NCBI GenBank assembly: GCA_019115145.1
Contig: DXED01000019.1
Span: forward strand, 127,645-191,644
DNA from: Claveliimonas intestinigallinarum
GTDB lineage: Bacteria; Bacillota; Clostridia; Lachnospirales; Lachnospiraceae
DNA: 64,000 bases
Direction of reading: 5' to 3'
The first letter of the stretch is position 1. Every line of letters starts with the position of its first letter. The translations under genes and the position numbers were made by a program. The notes under the pieces were generated by a model. The model saw only the letters and a list, made by a program, of their open reading frames with translations. It ran no database searches and was not told where the DNA came from. Shown here one piece after another: positions 40,666 to 50,000 of the stretch.

Positions 40666-41040
40666 TCAGGAGATCATGCCGCCGACCATGCCGCCCCCCG
40701 CGCACAGGACAAAGGTAGTGGCCATGTGGATGCCGCTGCCATCCAGGGTCCGGTACACCCCCAGGGTGATGAGGATGAGGAGCACAAAATACAATATCCC
40801 CGTCGCAAGCCCCCAGAGAAACCTTCTCGACTTTGCCATCTTTCCCGCCGCAAGGCCGCCGATCAGGGTGGCGGCAATGTAGACAGCCACGATCCCCGCC
40901 GACACCGCCTGCTCGTCAAGCTGCAGCCTGTACAGAAGGAGCGCCAGCAGAAGGAGGAGAGCCCCTGTCACCACATAGGACAGCAGCAGCGCCTTGAGGA
41001 CCCAGAGTATCTTTGTCTCTTTTCCGGCTTTTTTATCCAT
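40666..41040 (-). CDS. TIGR04086 family membrane protein
   Basis: 124 residues with four hydrophobic segments (about 14-36, 45-65, 73-95 and 105-122) and the family's GLAAGKMAKSRRFLWGLATG loop. The family is a fixed neighbour of the SCIFF locus and has no known function. It ends about 88 bases before the SCIFF start, so could be cotranscribed. A link to SCIFF export or immunity is speculation. Confidence 0.88.
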   Translation of the reverse strand: MDKKAGKETKILWVLKALLLSYVVTGALLLLLALLLYRLQLDEQAVSAGIVAVYIAATLIGGLAAGKMAKSRRFLWGLATGILYFVLLILITLGVYRTLDGSGIHMATTFVLCAGGGMVGGMIS

Positions 41041-41133
41041 ATTCTCTTTCTCCTTGTCCAGTTATTTCCTATCTAATGGATATGAAATGCCCGGACTGAT
41101 TATGAGTCCCATATGGATTTTTCTCCCGCTTCC

Positions 41134-41682
41134 TCACTGCTCCATCTGCCTGCCCAGAAATCCCGCCGCGCAGGAGGCCAGCTTCAGCTCTGTCTCCCCC
41201 AGCTTCCGCTTCTCATCCTTCCCCAGGATCATGACCCCTCCTATCACATCCCCCTCGCAGAGGATAGGGCAGATGACCTGCTGGGTACAGCCGTCATCCT
41301 CCTCCCCGGTGACCCGGATGAACCTTTTCTCTCCCTCTGAGGCCAGGATGTCCTTTCTCTCCTCCAGTGCCTTCTCCAGGGGCCGGGCGATATATTTCTC
41401 CTGGAAATCCTTTTTACCGCTGCCCGCGGCGGCCACGATCTGATCCATATCGCAGATGCACACGAGATACCCCGCCGTCTGGGCCAGACTGTCCGCATAC
41501 TGCCTGGCGAAGGCGGACAGCTCCCCGATGGGAGAATATTTCTTCAGGATGATCTCTCCCTCCCGGTCCGTAAATATCTCCAGCGGGTCGCCCTCCCGTA
41601 TCCGGAGGGTTCTTCGTATCTCCTTTGGGATCACCACTCTCCCCAGATCATCGATCCTTCTTACAATCCCGGTTGCCTTCAT
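41134..41682 (-). CDS. spoVT: Stage V sporulation protein T
   Basis: 182 residues. An N-terminal AbrB swapped-hairpin DNA-binding domain (MKATGIVRRIDDLGRVVIPKE) is followed by a GAF-like domain, the SpoVT architecture. It tunes SigG-dependent genes in the forespore and affects spore resistance. A candidate SigG promoter is upstream, matching the forespore expression known in Bacillus. Confidence 0.95.
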   Translation of the reverse strand: MKATGIVRRIDDLGRVVIPKEIRRTLRIREGDPLEIFTDREGEIILKKYSPIGELSAFARQYADSLAQTAGYLVCICDMDQIVAAAGSGKKDFQEKYIARPLEKALEERKDILASEGEKRFIRVTGEEDDGCTQQVICPILCEGDVIGGVMILGKDEKRKLGETELKLASCAAGFLGRQMEQ

Positions 41683-41740
41683 ATAAAAATTTCCTCCATC
41701 TTACATTCTATCCATTTATCTTTCTTGCTGTAGATAATGG

Positions 41741-41771
41741 TAGTATCTGTAAAGACAGAGGAAATTATACA
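41741..41771 (-). promoter_or_regulatory. Candidate SigG promoter of spoVT
   Basis: On the minus strand TGTATA (41771-41766), 18 bases, GATACTA (41747-41741), close to the SigG pattern TGAATA / CATACTA. Confidence 0.55.
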
Positions 41772-41774
41772 TTT

Positions 41775-42317
41775 TCACTCTCCCGGCCGGAGCAGCCTGC
41801 CCCGCAGCCTGGTCCAGATTTGAGCCTGGGCATATTCGTAGGCGTTGTCATAGATCCACAGACCTGCCTGCCCTGCCGCCAGGACGCCCGCAAGAACCGC
41901 CGGCGACAGCTCCCTGGAAAAAAGGAGCCCCTGGAGCAAAAAGACTGCCGGGATGTACATGACGTTGAACACCAGATACTTGATCACCCAGAACAAACCT
42001 CTTTTCCGCGCCCTGCCGGAGCTTTTGGCGAGAAGCCTCCAGGCCCCCTCGACAGCCAGGATATAGAGCCCCATAGCCCCAAAGGTCACTACGTAGAATT
42101 TGTTGGGCGCCAGGATAAAGCCAAGGAGGACGGCCGCCAGATAGAAGGCCAGCCCCAGCTTCATCCCCGCCTCCCGGATGACGATCCCCACGAAGAAGGA
42201 GGACGCTGCCAGGAAAAACAGGGTCCCCGTCTCAAAGACGCTCCCCAGCGCCATAAAAAGAATACACAGGGCGAGGGCGAGCCCGCCGTACGCCATCATT
42301 CTCGATTTTATATGCAT
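41775..42317 (-). CDS. Integral membrane protein of unknown function
   Basis: 180 residues with six likely hydrophobic segments. The ATG at 42317 is preferred for its GGAGGAG spacing; it overlaps the J-domain gene by 10 bases. No family recognised. It is third in an overlapping set with DUF5685 and J-domain genes, so the three are probably translated together and may share a function. Confidence 0.78.
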   Translation of the reverse strand: MHIKSRMMAYGGLALALCILFMALGSVFETGTLFFLAASSFFVGIVIREAGMKLGLAFYLAAVLLGFILAPNKFYVVTFGAMGLYILAVEGAWRLLAKSSGRARKRGLFWVIKYLVFNVMYIPAVFLLQGLLFSRELSPAVLAGVLAAGQAGLWIYDNAYEYAQAQIWTRLRGRLLRPGE

Positions 42318-43003
42318 GTGCAAAGATCTCCTCCCATACACTCGCAGAGTTGATCCGCGATACAAAGGTCACAGCACATATTGCCTGTGCCGCAGCTTCC
42401 GCCTGATCCGTAATAGCCTCCCCCGTATGGATTGTTCTGATACCTGCGGCTGTTGAATTCAATCTGATTGAGGAGCTGCCGGTACTGCACGTTGTTCGGC
42501 TCCATGTTCACTGCCGTGGCCGCCTGGTCCCTGGCCAGCACATTGTTCCCAAGCCCGGCGTTTGCGAAAGCGCTGGCGTAGTACCACATGGAGGTGCGGT
42601 TCTGCATCCGGTTCAGCACGTTCAGGGCGTCCTGGTAGCGCCTGCTGTTGATAAAGTTGATGGCCGCCTGCATCTCCACATCCTGCTGGCTTCCGCCGGA
42701 CTGCTGCCCGTAGCCCTGACCCTGATAGCCGTAGCTTCCGTATCCCCCTGCGGAGGACCTGCCGCCCCCGTAGGAGCCGCCGCGGGAGCTGCCGTAAGAG
42801 CCTCCTCCCTGGGAGCGCTGCCGCATGATCTCATCGTAGGCCTCCTGGACCTCCTTAAATTTCTCCTCAGCCAGGTCCGCCAGCGGATTGTCCACATTGG
42901 CGTCCGGATGGTACTTCCGGCTCAGCTCCCTGTATGCTTTCTTCACTTCATCATCCGACGCGTTCTGGGAGACGCCCAGCACGTCATAAGGATTTTTATT
43001 CAT
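42308..43003 (-). CDS. J-domain protein with Gly-rich linker and Cys-rich tail
   Basis: 231 residues. Residues 1-65 are a J domain with the HPD motif (YHPDAN), then a Gly/Ser/Tyr-rich segment, a TPR-like helical part (about residues 110-190) and a C-terminal cysteine cluster (MCCDLCIADQLCECMGG). It has no zinc finger and no DnaJ C-terminal domains, so it is a specialised Hsp70 co-chaperone. The tail may bind metal. Starts at ATG 43003 after AAAGGAAG, overlapping DUF5685 by 8 bases. Confidence 0.85.
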   Translation of the reverse strand: MNKNPYDVLGVSQNASDDEVKKAYRELSRKYHPDANVDNPLADLAEEKFKEVQEAYDEIMRQRSQGGGSYGSSRGGSYGGGRSSAGGYGSYGYQGQGYGQQSGGSQQDVEMQAAINFINSRRYQDALNVLNRMQNRTSMWYYASAFANAGLGNNVLARDQAATAVNMEPNNVQYRQLLNQIEFNSRRYQNNPYGGGYYGSGGSCGTGNMCCDLCIADQLCECMGGDLCTCI

Positions 43004-43838
43004 CTTCCTTTTTGTCCTCCTGTTTTTTCTTCTGTACGAGCCGGTAGCGGTTCCACACTCCATCATACAGAATGTTTCTCAAAATGTCTATGTCTGCAAG
43101 GCAGGGCAGCTTTTCAAACTCCGCGCTGCACTCGCCCATCATCATGCACAGGATATCCCCCACTCTCTGCTCATAGTCCTCTCTTTTGTACAACTCCCGC
43201 AGGGGATTGTAGCATTTTTTCTTCAGGTCCTCCTCCAGGTCCTCATAGGCGTCCATAATGTAGATGAACTTGCCCATAAAGAAACCGATCCGGCGCAGAG
43301 TGGGCTCCCACACGTCCTTTTTATATACAAAAAGCTCTTCCATGAGCCGGCCGAAGCATCCGGCCGTCCTGTCTATGTCTGTGCTCCTCTCCTTCTCAAG
43401 GCGGGACAGCTCTCCTAATGCAGCCTCGAACACCCGGGCCTGGCGCCTGTACTTTTCCGCGATCCTCCCCGCCTTCTTCTTCAGCAGCCTTTCCGCCGCC
43501 AGGCTGGACACCTTCCGCTCGTCCGCCCAGTCGTCCTTCAGATGATACCAGGCCAGGAGCAGGTTCATATCCGCCGCGTAGGCGGTCACCGGGCCGCGCA
43601 GCATCCGCTGCCTCTTTACCGGGTGCACCCTGCAATGGTGCCTCTCCTCCTCCGTCTCCATCTCATAGAGGGATGTGAGGAGAAGGATGAGAAAGGTCAT
43701 GTCGTAGGTGAGGGTCATCTGGCCGCCCAGACCGTACCTCTCCTTCAGCTCCTGGCACAGGCCGCAGTAATAGCCCCTGTACTTTTCAAAGTCCTTTATC
43801 TTCAGTTCCGGTTTGCAGATTGTGATATATCCGAACAT
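42996..43838 (-). CDS. DUF5685 family protein
   Basis: 280 residues, mostly helical. The N-terminal MFGYITICKPELKIKDFEKYRGYYCGLC matches the DUF5685 start, with a Cys-x2-Cys. The rest resembles the all-helical fold of isoprenoid-type enzymes (DDWADERK, DAYEDLEEDLKKK), though no function is proven. The ATG at 43838 has GGGGAGG upstream. Its gene overlaps the J-domain gene. Confidence 0.85.
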   Translation of the reverse strand: MFGYITICKPELKIKDFEKYRGYYCGLCQELKERYGLGGQMTLTYDMTFLILLLTSLYEMETEEERHHCRVHPVKRQRMLRGPVTAYAADMNLLLAWYHLKDDWADERKVSSLAAERLLKKKAGRIAEKYRRQARVFEAALGELSRLEKERSTDIDRTAGCFGRLMEELFVYKKDVWEPTLRRIGFFMGKFIYIMDAYEDLEEDLKKKCYNPLRELYKREDYEQRVGDILCMMMGECSAEFEKLPCLADIDILRNILYDGVWNRYRLVQKKKQEDKKEDE

Positions 43839-43952
43839 ATGCCTCCCCACTGACATACGCGCCTGATGCACGCATCTGAACGTTATTTTACCAGATTTGC
43901 CTGTATCCTGCATTATTTTATTTTCATATTTCACAAAAAGTTTATAACATCC

Positions 43953-43981
43953 TTTTCATTTTCTCCCCTCTCCGCTATAAT
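43953..43981 (+). promoter_or_regulatory. Promoter of yqeY
   Basis: TTTTCA, 17 bases, TATAAT (43976-43981) on plus, about 31 bases before the ATG. Confidence 0.6.
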
Positions 43982-44012
43982 ATAGGAAGATAGCAAGAGG
44001 AGGAATAATCAC

Positions 44013-44456
44013 ATGAGCAAAATCGATGAAGTGAGAAGCGCCATGGTCCAGGCCATGAAGGCAGGGGACAAGCAGACAAAGGAGACCCTTTCCATGCTCC
44101 TTGCGGCGCTGAAGAACAAAGCCATAGACAAGAGAGCCGACCTCACCGAGGAGGAGGAGACACAGGTCATCTTAAAGGAGATCAAGCAGACAAAGGAGAC
44201 GCTGGAGATGACTCCGCCGGACCGCACAGAGATCATCGAGGAGTGCAACCACCGGCTGTCTGTCCTTGAGCAGTACGCGCCCAAGATGATGGACGAGTCC
44301 CAGATCCAGGAGGTCATAGACGCCACTCTCGCCGAGCTGGGCATCAACGCCCCCACGGCAAAGGACAAGGGCCGCATCATGAAGACACTGATGCCCAAGA
44401 TCAAGGGAAAAGCGGACGGAAAGCTGGTCAGCGACCTGGTAGGAAAATTATTCTAA
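44013..44456 (+). CDS. yqeY: GatB/YqeY domain protein
   Basis: 147 residues, the stand-alone YqeY/GatB C-terminal domain: helical, with TEEEETQVILKEIKQ and a C-terminal DKGRIMKTLMPKIKGKADGKLVSDLV. The GatB domain contacts tRNA in amidotransferases; the free protein's role is unclear. Single plus-strand gene with its own promoter and a strong shared terminator. RBS AGAGGAGG. Confidence 0.93.
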   Translation: MSKIDEVRSAMVQAMKAGDKQTKETLSMLLAALKNKAIDKRADLTEEEETQVILKEIKQTKETLEMTPPDRTEIIEECNHRLSVLEQYAPKMMDESQIQEVIDATLAELGINAPTAKDKGRIMKTLMPKIKGKADGKLVSDLVGKLF

Positions 44457-44503
44457 TCAGATTTCATCTGTATTTCAGGTTCGCTTTGTGCGGACAGGAC
44501 ATG

Positions 44504-44541
44504 AAAAAAGCTCTCGGAGACATCTCCGGAGAGCTTTTTTT
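44504..44541. terminator. Bidirectional terminator between yqeY and the aminotransferase
   Basis: AAAAAAGCTCTC pairs with GAGAGCTTTTTT with an inner GGAGA/TCTCC stem; T- and A-runs flank both sides of the converging genes. Confidence 0.92.
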
Positions 44542-44576
44542 CATTTCGCTGTTCAGTCGGGCACAGGCCGCAAAGG

Positions 44577-45806
44577 CTACGCTGCCTGCACTGCAGTCGC
44601 CGCCTCCATAACGGCGCCTCTCATCCTCTCCACAAGCAGGTCCACATCCTCCTTTGTGGCGATAAGCGGCGGGATCATGCGGTTGATGCTGTCGCCGACG
44701 GCTGTGATCAGAGCGTGTCTTCTGAATGCGCCCCACTTCACTTCCATGGCGATGGGGATATCGTACTCAACGCCCACCAGCAGGCCGCGGCCCCTCACCT
44801 CTTTGACGTGGGGCAGTGTGGCAAGCTGTTCCATCAGATAGTCACCCACCTCCTTCGCGTTCTCGGAGAGGTGTTTGTCGAGGATCTCAGAGATGGATGC
44901 CAGGGCGGAAGCACAGGCGATGGGGCTGCCGCCGTAGGTGGAACCGTGGGTTCCGCTTCCCAGGGCCTCAGCCACTTCCTTTCTGGCGCAGCAGGCTCCG
45001 ATGGGCATCCCGCCTCCCATGGCCTTTGCCATGGAGACTGCGTCCGGCTTGACGCCGTATCCCATGTAAGCCATGGGCGCTCCTGTTCTTCCCCATCCTG
45101 TCTGCACCTCATCCAGGAGCAGCAGCAGGTGATTGTCATCGCAGAGCTTTCTCAGCCCCTCCATAAACTCCTGTGTAGCCGGGTGTACGCCTCCCTCGCC
45201 CTGCACAGGCTCTATCATAATGGCGATCGTATTTTCTGTGATCTTGGATGCAAAGTCCTCCAGGTCATTGAACTTCGCGTAGACAAATCCGGGAACCATG
45301 GATCCAAAGCCCTCCTGGATAGCTGTCTCCGGCTGTCCTGTGGCGGCCATGGAGCCAAAGGTCCTTCCGTGGAAGCCGTCCACTGCCGTGATGATCTGGT
45401 ACTTCTCCGGCCCGAAATGGTCGGTGCCGTACTTTCTGGCCATCTTGATCATACACTCGTTGGCCTCTGTTCCGGAGTTCTGGTAAAAAATCTTATCCAT
45501 CCCGATGGTGTCGCAGATCTTCTTGGCCAGAAGAGCCTGGGGAATGGTATAGGGATAATTGAACGTGTGGATGATGTCATCCGCCTGATCCTTGATGGCT
45601 GCCACCACCTTCTCGTTTCTGTTGCCCGGGCTGTTCACAGCCACGCCGCCGTAGAAATCAAGGTAAGCCTCTCCCTTCTCATCGTACAGGTACATCCCTT
45701 CCGCCCTCTCTGCCACGAAGTCAAATCTGGGGTATGTCTCTACCATATACTTTTTCACCATTGCCTTCAGTTCCTTTGCTGTAAGTCCAGTATCTTTCAA
45801 TCTCAT
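44577..45806 (-). CDS. Class III PLP aminotransferase (ArgD/GabT-like)
   Basis: 409 residues. NSGTEANE near 110, MIEPVQGEGGVHPAT and LLLDEVQTGWGRTG near 220, and the PLP lysine in SMAKAMGGGMPIGA near 260. Length and motifs fit acetylornithine, GABA or other omega-aminotransferases; no arg genes are next to it, so the substrate is open. The ATG at 45806 follows AAAGGAAGG. Transcription starts about 90 bases upstream and must pass an intrinsic terminator before the gene. Confidence 0.88.
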   Translation of the reverse strand: MRLKDTGLTAKELKAMVKKYMVETYPRFDFVAERAEGMYLYDEKGEAYLDFYGGVAVNSPGNRNEKVVAAIKDQADDIIHTFNYPYTIPQALLAKKICDTIGMDKIFYQNSGTEANECMIKMARKYGTDHFGPEKYQIITAVDGFHGRTFGSMAATGQPETAIQEGFGSMVPGFVYAKFNDLEDFASKITENTIAIMIEPVQGEGGVHPATQEFMEGLRKLCDDNHLLLLLDEVQTGWGRTGAPMAYMGYGVKPDAVSMAKAMGGGMPIGACCARKEVAEALGSGTHGSTYGGSPIACASALASISEILDKHLSENAKEVGDYLMEQLATLPHVKEVRGRGLLVGVEYDIPIAMEVKWGAFRRHALITAVGDSINRMIPPLIATKEDVDLLVERMRGAVMEAATAVQAA

Positions 45807-45838
45807 ACGTAACGCCTTCCTTTCCATGATGCAAATGC

Positions 45839-45875
45839 AAAAAAGGTGCCACACATTTTCATGTGTGACACCTTT
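45839..45875 (-). terminator. Terminator in the leader of the aminotransferase gene
   Basis: On the minus strand AAAGGTGTCACACAT pairs with ATGTGTGGCACCTTT around GAAA, then T6. It lies between the promoter at 45920-45892 and the ATG at 45806, so it would stop most transcripts unless antiterminated. It may also end read-through from the upstream foldase gene. Confidence 0.88.
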
Positions 45876-45891
45876 GCCTTAACAATTACCA

Positions 45892-45920
45892 AGTATAAAT
45901 GCCGCCCTTTGATCTGTCAA
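45892..45920 (-). promoter_or_regulatory. SigA promoter of the aminotransferase gene
   Basis: TTGACA (45920-45915), 17 bases, TATACT (45897-45892). The expected start is only about a dozen bases before the terminator stem. Confidence 0.85.
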
Positions 45921-45974
45921 GCAGATTTTTTGTATTTTTTCCAATACAATTCCCCCGATGCGACCGCTCTCTTC

Positions 45975-47039
45975 CTACTCTCCCGCATCCTCCGCCTGGT
46001 CGTCGGTCTGGACTTCATCTGTGTAGGGATCCGCCTCGTCCTGCTTCATGGTGACGGTGAGGGTGGTGAAATCAACCTTGTCCCACACTTTCTCGTGAAC
46101 CTCTATGTCTGCGTCCTCCCGCCATCCGTCGATGGTGTCATCCAGGAGCTCCTGCTGCCGCTGGGATACGATCTCCTGCTTCTTGGCATCTGTGGCCTCC
46201 CGGTCCAGAAGACTGGTGACTCTGGCCACATAGTAGCCGTTGTCCCCCTCCACAAGTCCTGTGGTCTCTCCCTCGTCCAGGGCGTCCGCCGCCTCCACAA
46301 GCTGGGTAGGAAGCGTGGTGGTCTCCCCGTCAAAGGTAGCGTCCTGGGAGGTCTGTCCCTGCTGCGCGGCGTAGGCCGCAAAGTCAGCCGCCCCCGCGGC
46401 GCCCGCGGCAAAGCTCTCCGCCGTCGTCTTAAGCTCCGCCTTCTCCTCGTCCGTCAGGTCCACGGAGTTGCCCTCCTCGTCGGTGCTGGTGAAGGGGAAG
46501 ACCACATACTGCATGCTCTTCTGGGCCGCCTCCTCGTCGGAGACCTCTGTGTCCGCCCCCGCCTCTATGGCGTCCTGCACCTTCTTCTGGATCGTCAGAA
46601 GCTCAAGAACCCGCTCCACATTGTCTGTGCTCCCGGAGACCTTCTCCTTCTCCGACAGGCCGTTGGCCGAGTCAAACTCGCTGGCCGCCTCCTTGATGGC
46701 GTTCTTCTCCTCGTCGCTCAGAGAAACCTCATACTCGTCCATGTGCTGCTCCATGAGGTACATGTTCTCCAGGGACTCAAGGATGGAGTCCTTGACCGTG
46801 TCCTGATAGGTCTCTCCGTCCTCCCCCTCGCCGGACCACATATCGTCTCCCATGTATCCCGCGTAGTAGGTCTCATACTGGGCCTGGGTGTACCTGGCAA
46901 GGAAATTTGCCACGCCCGCTGTAATATCTGTATCATTCACAGTTGCCACTACGTCACTGTCCTCCAGGCTCCCGCACCCGGTCAGTGATCCGGCCGCCAG
47001 CAGGCCGGCCAGCAGCAAAATGACTGCTCTCTTTTTCAT
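45975..47039 (-). CDS. PrsA/SurA-like foldase lipoprotein (peptidyl-prolyl isomerase family)
   Basis: 354 residues. Lipoprotein signal with LTGC (Cys22). A helical SurA-N-like region (about 30-160) is followed by a parvulin-like segment (about 165-290) with YVVFPFTSTDEEGN and GDNGYYVARVTSLLDRE, then an acidic tail. The parvulin core is weak, so isomerase activity is uncertain; a chaperone for exported proteins is likely. It lies 53 bases downstream of mfd. Confidence 0.8.
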   Translation of the reverse strand: MKKRAVILLLAGLLAAGSLTGCGSLEDSDVVATVNDTDITAGVANFLARYTQAQYETYYAGYMGDDMWSGEGEDGETYQDTVKDSILESLENMYLMEQHMDEYEVSLSDEEKNAIKEAASEFDSANGLSEKEKVSGSTDNVERVLELLTIQKKVQDAIEAGADTEVSDEEAAQKSMQYVVFPFTSTDEEGNSVDLTDEEKAELKTTAESFAAGAAGAADFAAYAAQQGQTSQDATFDGETTTLPTQLVEAADALDEGETTGLVEGDNGYYVARVTSLLDREATDAKKQEIVSQRQQELLDDTIDGWREDADIEVHEKVWDKVDFTTLTVTMKQDEADPYTDEVQTDDQAEDAGE

Positions 47040-47092
47040 GATCGCTTTTATCCTCCTTTAAAATGCCTATTCCCCATTATAGCTTTTTTTGT

Positions 47093-50000
47093 CTATTCAA
47101 GCAATCCCTCCAGGGAAATTAACACTTTTTTCACGACTTCCAGAGCGTCCTCATCCTTCGCCCTCCGGCTGCCGCCCTTCTTCTCATAGACAAAGCTGGG
47201 GGGCTCCTCCGCCCGGAAGACCAGATCTCCCCTGTATGAGGAGAGCATATCCGGTATTTTCAAAGGATTGACCCTGGCCTTCTCGTACATGGTAAATACA
47301 TACTGGCTTCCCTTCTGCTCCACGGCCGTCACGTAGACCCTGTGGGCCCGGGCCTTGAGGCCCGCAATGTTCAGAAGCTGCTGAACCTTGCGTGGGATGT
47401 CCCCGAACCGGTCGATCAGCTCCTCCAGCATATCCTCCATCTCCTCCTCGTTCTCGATGGCCGCGATCCGCTTGTACACGTCCAGCTTCTGGTACTCGTT
47501 GGGGATGTAGGTGTCCGGGATAAAGGCGTCCACGTTAAGGTCGATGGTGGTGGAGAAGGTCTCCTCTTCCTCCGTCTCTCCCTTAAGGTGCTTCACCGCC
47601 TCGTTCAGCATCTTGCAGTAGAGATCGTAGCCCACCGCCTCCATGTGTCCGTGCTGCTCAGCTCCCAGAAGATTGCCTGCGCCGCGGATCTCCAGATCCC
47701 TCATGGCGATCCGGAACCCGGATCCAAGGTCTGTGAACTCCCGGATAGCGGAGAGCCTTTTCTCCGCCACCTCCTTCAGAAGCTTATCCTTCCGGTAGAG
47801 AAGGAATGCGTAGGCCATGCGGCTGGACCTGCCCACCCGACCCCTAAGCTGGTAGAGCTGGGAGAGACCCAGCCGGTCCGCGTCGTGGATGATCATGGTG
47901 TTGGCGTTGGAGATGTCCAGCCCCGTCTCAATGATGGTGGTGGACACAAGGACGTCGATCTCCCGGTTGATAAAGGCGTACATGATCTTCTCCAGCTCAT
48001 GCTCCCGCATCTGCCCGTGGGCAAAGGCCACCGTCACATCCGGCACCAGCCTCTGGATCCGGGCCGTCACCTCGACGATGTCCTCCACCCGGTTGTAGAC
48101 GTAGTACACCTGCCCCTGGCGGGCGCACTCCCGCTCGACGGCCTCCCGCACCATCTCATCGTTGTACTCCATAACATAGGTCTGGATGGGCATCCTCTCC
48201 TCCGGCGCCTCCTCCAGGACGCTCATGTCCCGGATGCCGATGAGGCTCATGTGGAGCGTCCTCGGGATAGGAGTGGCGGTCAGAGTCAGTACGTCGATAT
48301 TTTCCTTCAGCTTTTTGATCTTCTCCTTGTGCTGCACGCCGAACCTCTGCTCCTCGTCGATGATGAGGAGCCCTAAGTCCTTGTATTTCAGGTCGTCGCT
48401 CAGGACCCGGTGGGTGCCGATGATGATGTCTACAAGCCCCCGCTTCGTGTCCTCAATGGTCTTCTTCTGCTGGGCCGGAGTGCGGAAACGGCACATCAGA
48501 TCCACCCGCACCGGGAACTCCTTCATCCTCTGGACAAAGGTGTTGTAGTGCTGCTGGGCCAGGATAGTGGTGGGAACCAGGTAGACCACCTGCTTGTTCT
48601 CCTGAACCGCCTTGAAGGCCGCCCGGATGGCGATCTCCGTCTTCCCGTAGCCCACGTCCCCGCAGATGAGCCGGTCCATGATCTTGGGGCTCTCCATATC
48701 ATGCTTCACAGCCTCGATGGCCGCAAGCTGGTCCTCCGTCTCCTCAAAGGGGAACATCTCCTCAAACTCCCGCTGCCAGACCGTGTCCGGGCCGTAGACA
48801 TAGCCCTCCTGCTCCTGCCGGGCCGCATAGAGAGCCACCAGGTCCTTTGCGATCTCCCGGACCGCTCCCCGCACTCTCGTCCTGGTCTTTGTCCACTCCT
48901 GGGTCCCCAGCCGGTTCAGCTTCGGCTTCTTGGCGTCCGCATTGGCGTACTTCTGGATCAGATCCAGCTGAGTGGCAGGGATGTAGAGGTTGCCCCCCTG
49001 GGCGTAGGAAATCTTCATGTAGTCCTTGGCCACCTTGTCCACCTCGATCTTCTCGATGCCCTGGTAGATGCCGATGCCATGGTTTTCATGGACCACATAG
49101 TCTCCCACCTTCAGCTCGGAGAAGCTCTGGATCTTCCTGCCCTCGTAGGTGCGGCGTTTCTTTTTCTTCTTTACCTTCCCGAAAATGTCTGTCTCCGAGA
49201 TGACCTCGAACTTCAGCAGAGGGTACTCGTACCCCTCCCCCACGTGGCCGTAGGCGGTCATGATCTGCCCCGGCTCCACCTCCCGGTCCATCTCGTCGCT
49301 GTAAAAGCTGCTCAGATTGTAGTCCCGCAGATCCTCCGCCAGGCGCTTTGCCCTGGTTCTTGAGCCGGACAGGAGGACTACCCTGTAGCCCTCTCTCTTC
49401 AGCCGCTTCAGATCCCGGGTGAGCATCTCAAAGCTGTTGTTGTAGGGGTTCACGCTCTTTGTCTCCAGGCTGTATTTTCCCCGAATCTTAAACTCCGGGC
49501 ACCTGGTCTCCAGGGCGCACAGCCCCACACAGGGGTACTGGTTCATCTTCTTCGCGATATCCGCCGGATGGTAGAGGATCATCTCCCCGTCGCTGACCTG
49601 GTAACCGCTCTCCATCCGCTTGGCCTGGGCCTCCACGAACTCGCTCTCCACCGCGTCCCCCTTCTCCAGGAGGCGCACCGGCTCATCCAGATAGAGAATG
49701 GTGTCCTCCCCGGGAAAATAGTCCAGAAAGGAGACTCTCTTTCCCTCCTTTTCCGCGTCCTCACAGGGATACACAAGAACCCGGTCCAGATTCTCCACAG
49801 ACCGCTGGCTCTCCACGTCAAAGGTGCGCACAGAGTCCACCTCGTCTCCCCACAGCTCGATCCGCACAGGCAGCTCCTCGGTAATGGGAAAGATGTCCAG
49901 TATGCCACCCCGCACCGCGAACTGTCCCGGCCCCTCCACCTGGGCCTCCCTGTCATACCCGGCCTGCGCCAGACGCCTCTGCACCTGCTGAAAGTCAATG

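Noticed and set aside
40427..40705. 92-codon minus-strand frame overlapping the SCIFF gene
   Set aside because: The alternative frame gives the six-cysteine SCIFF peptide with a proper ribosome binding site; this frame has no support.
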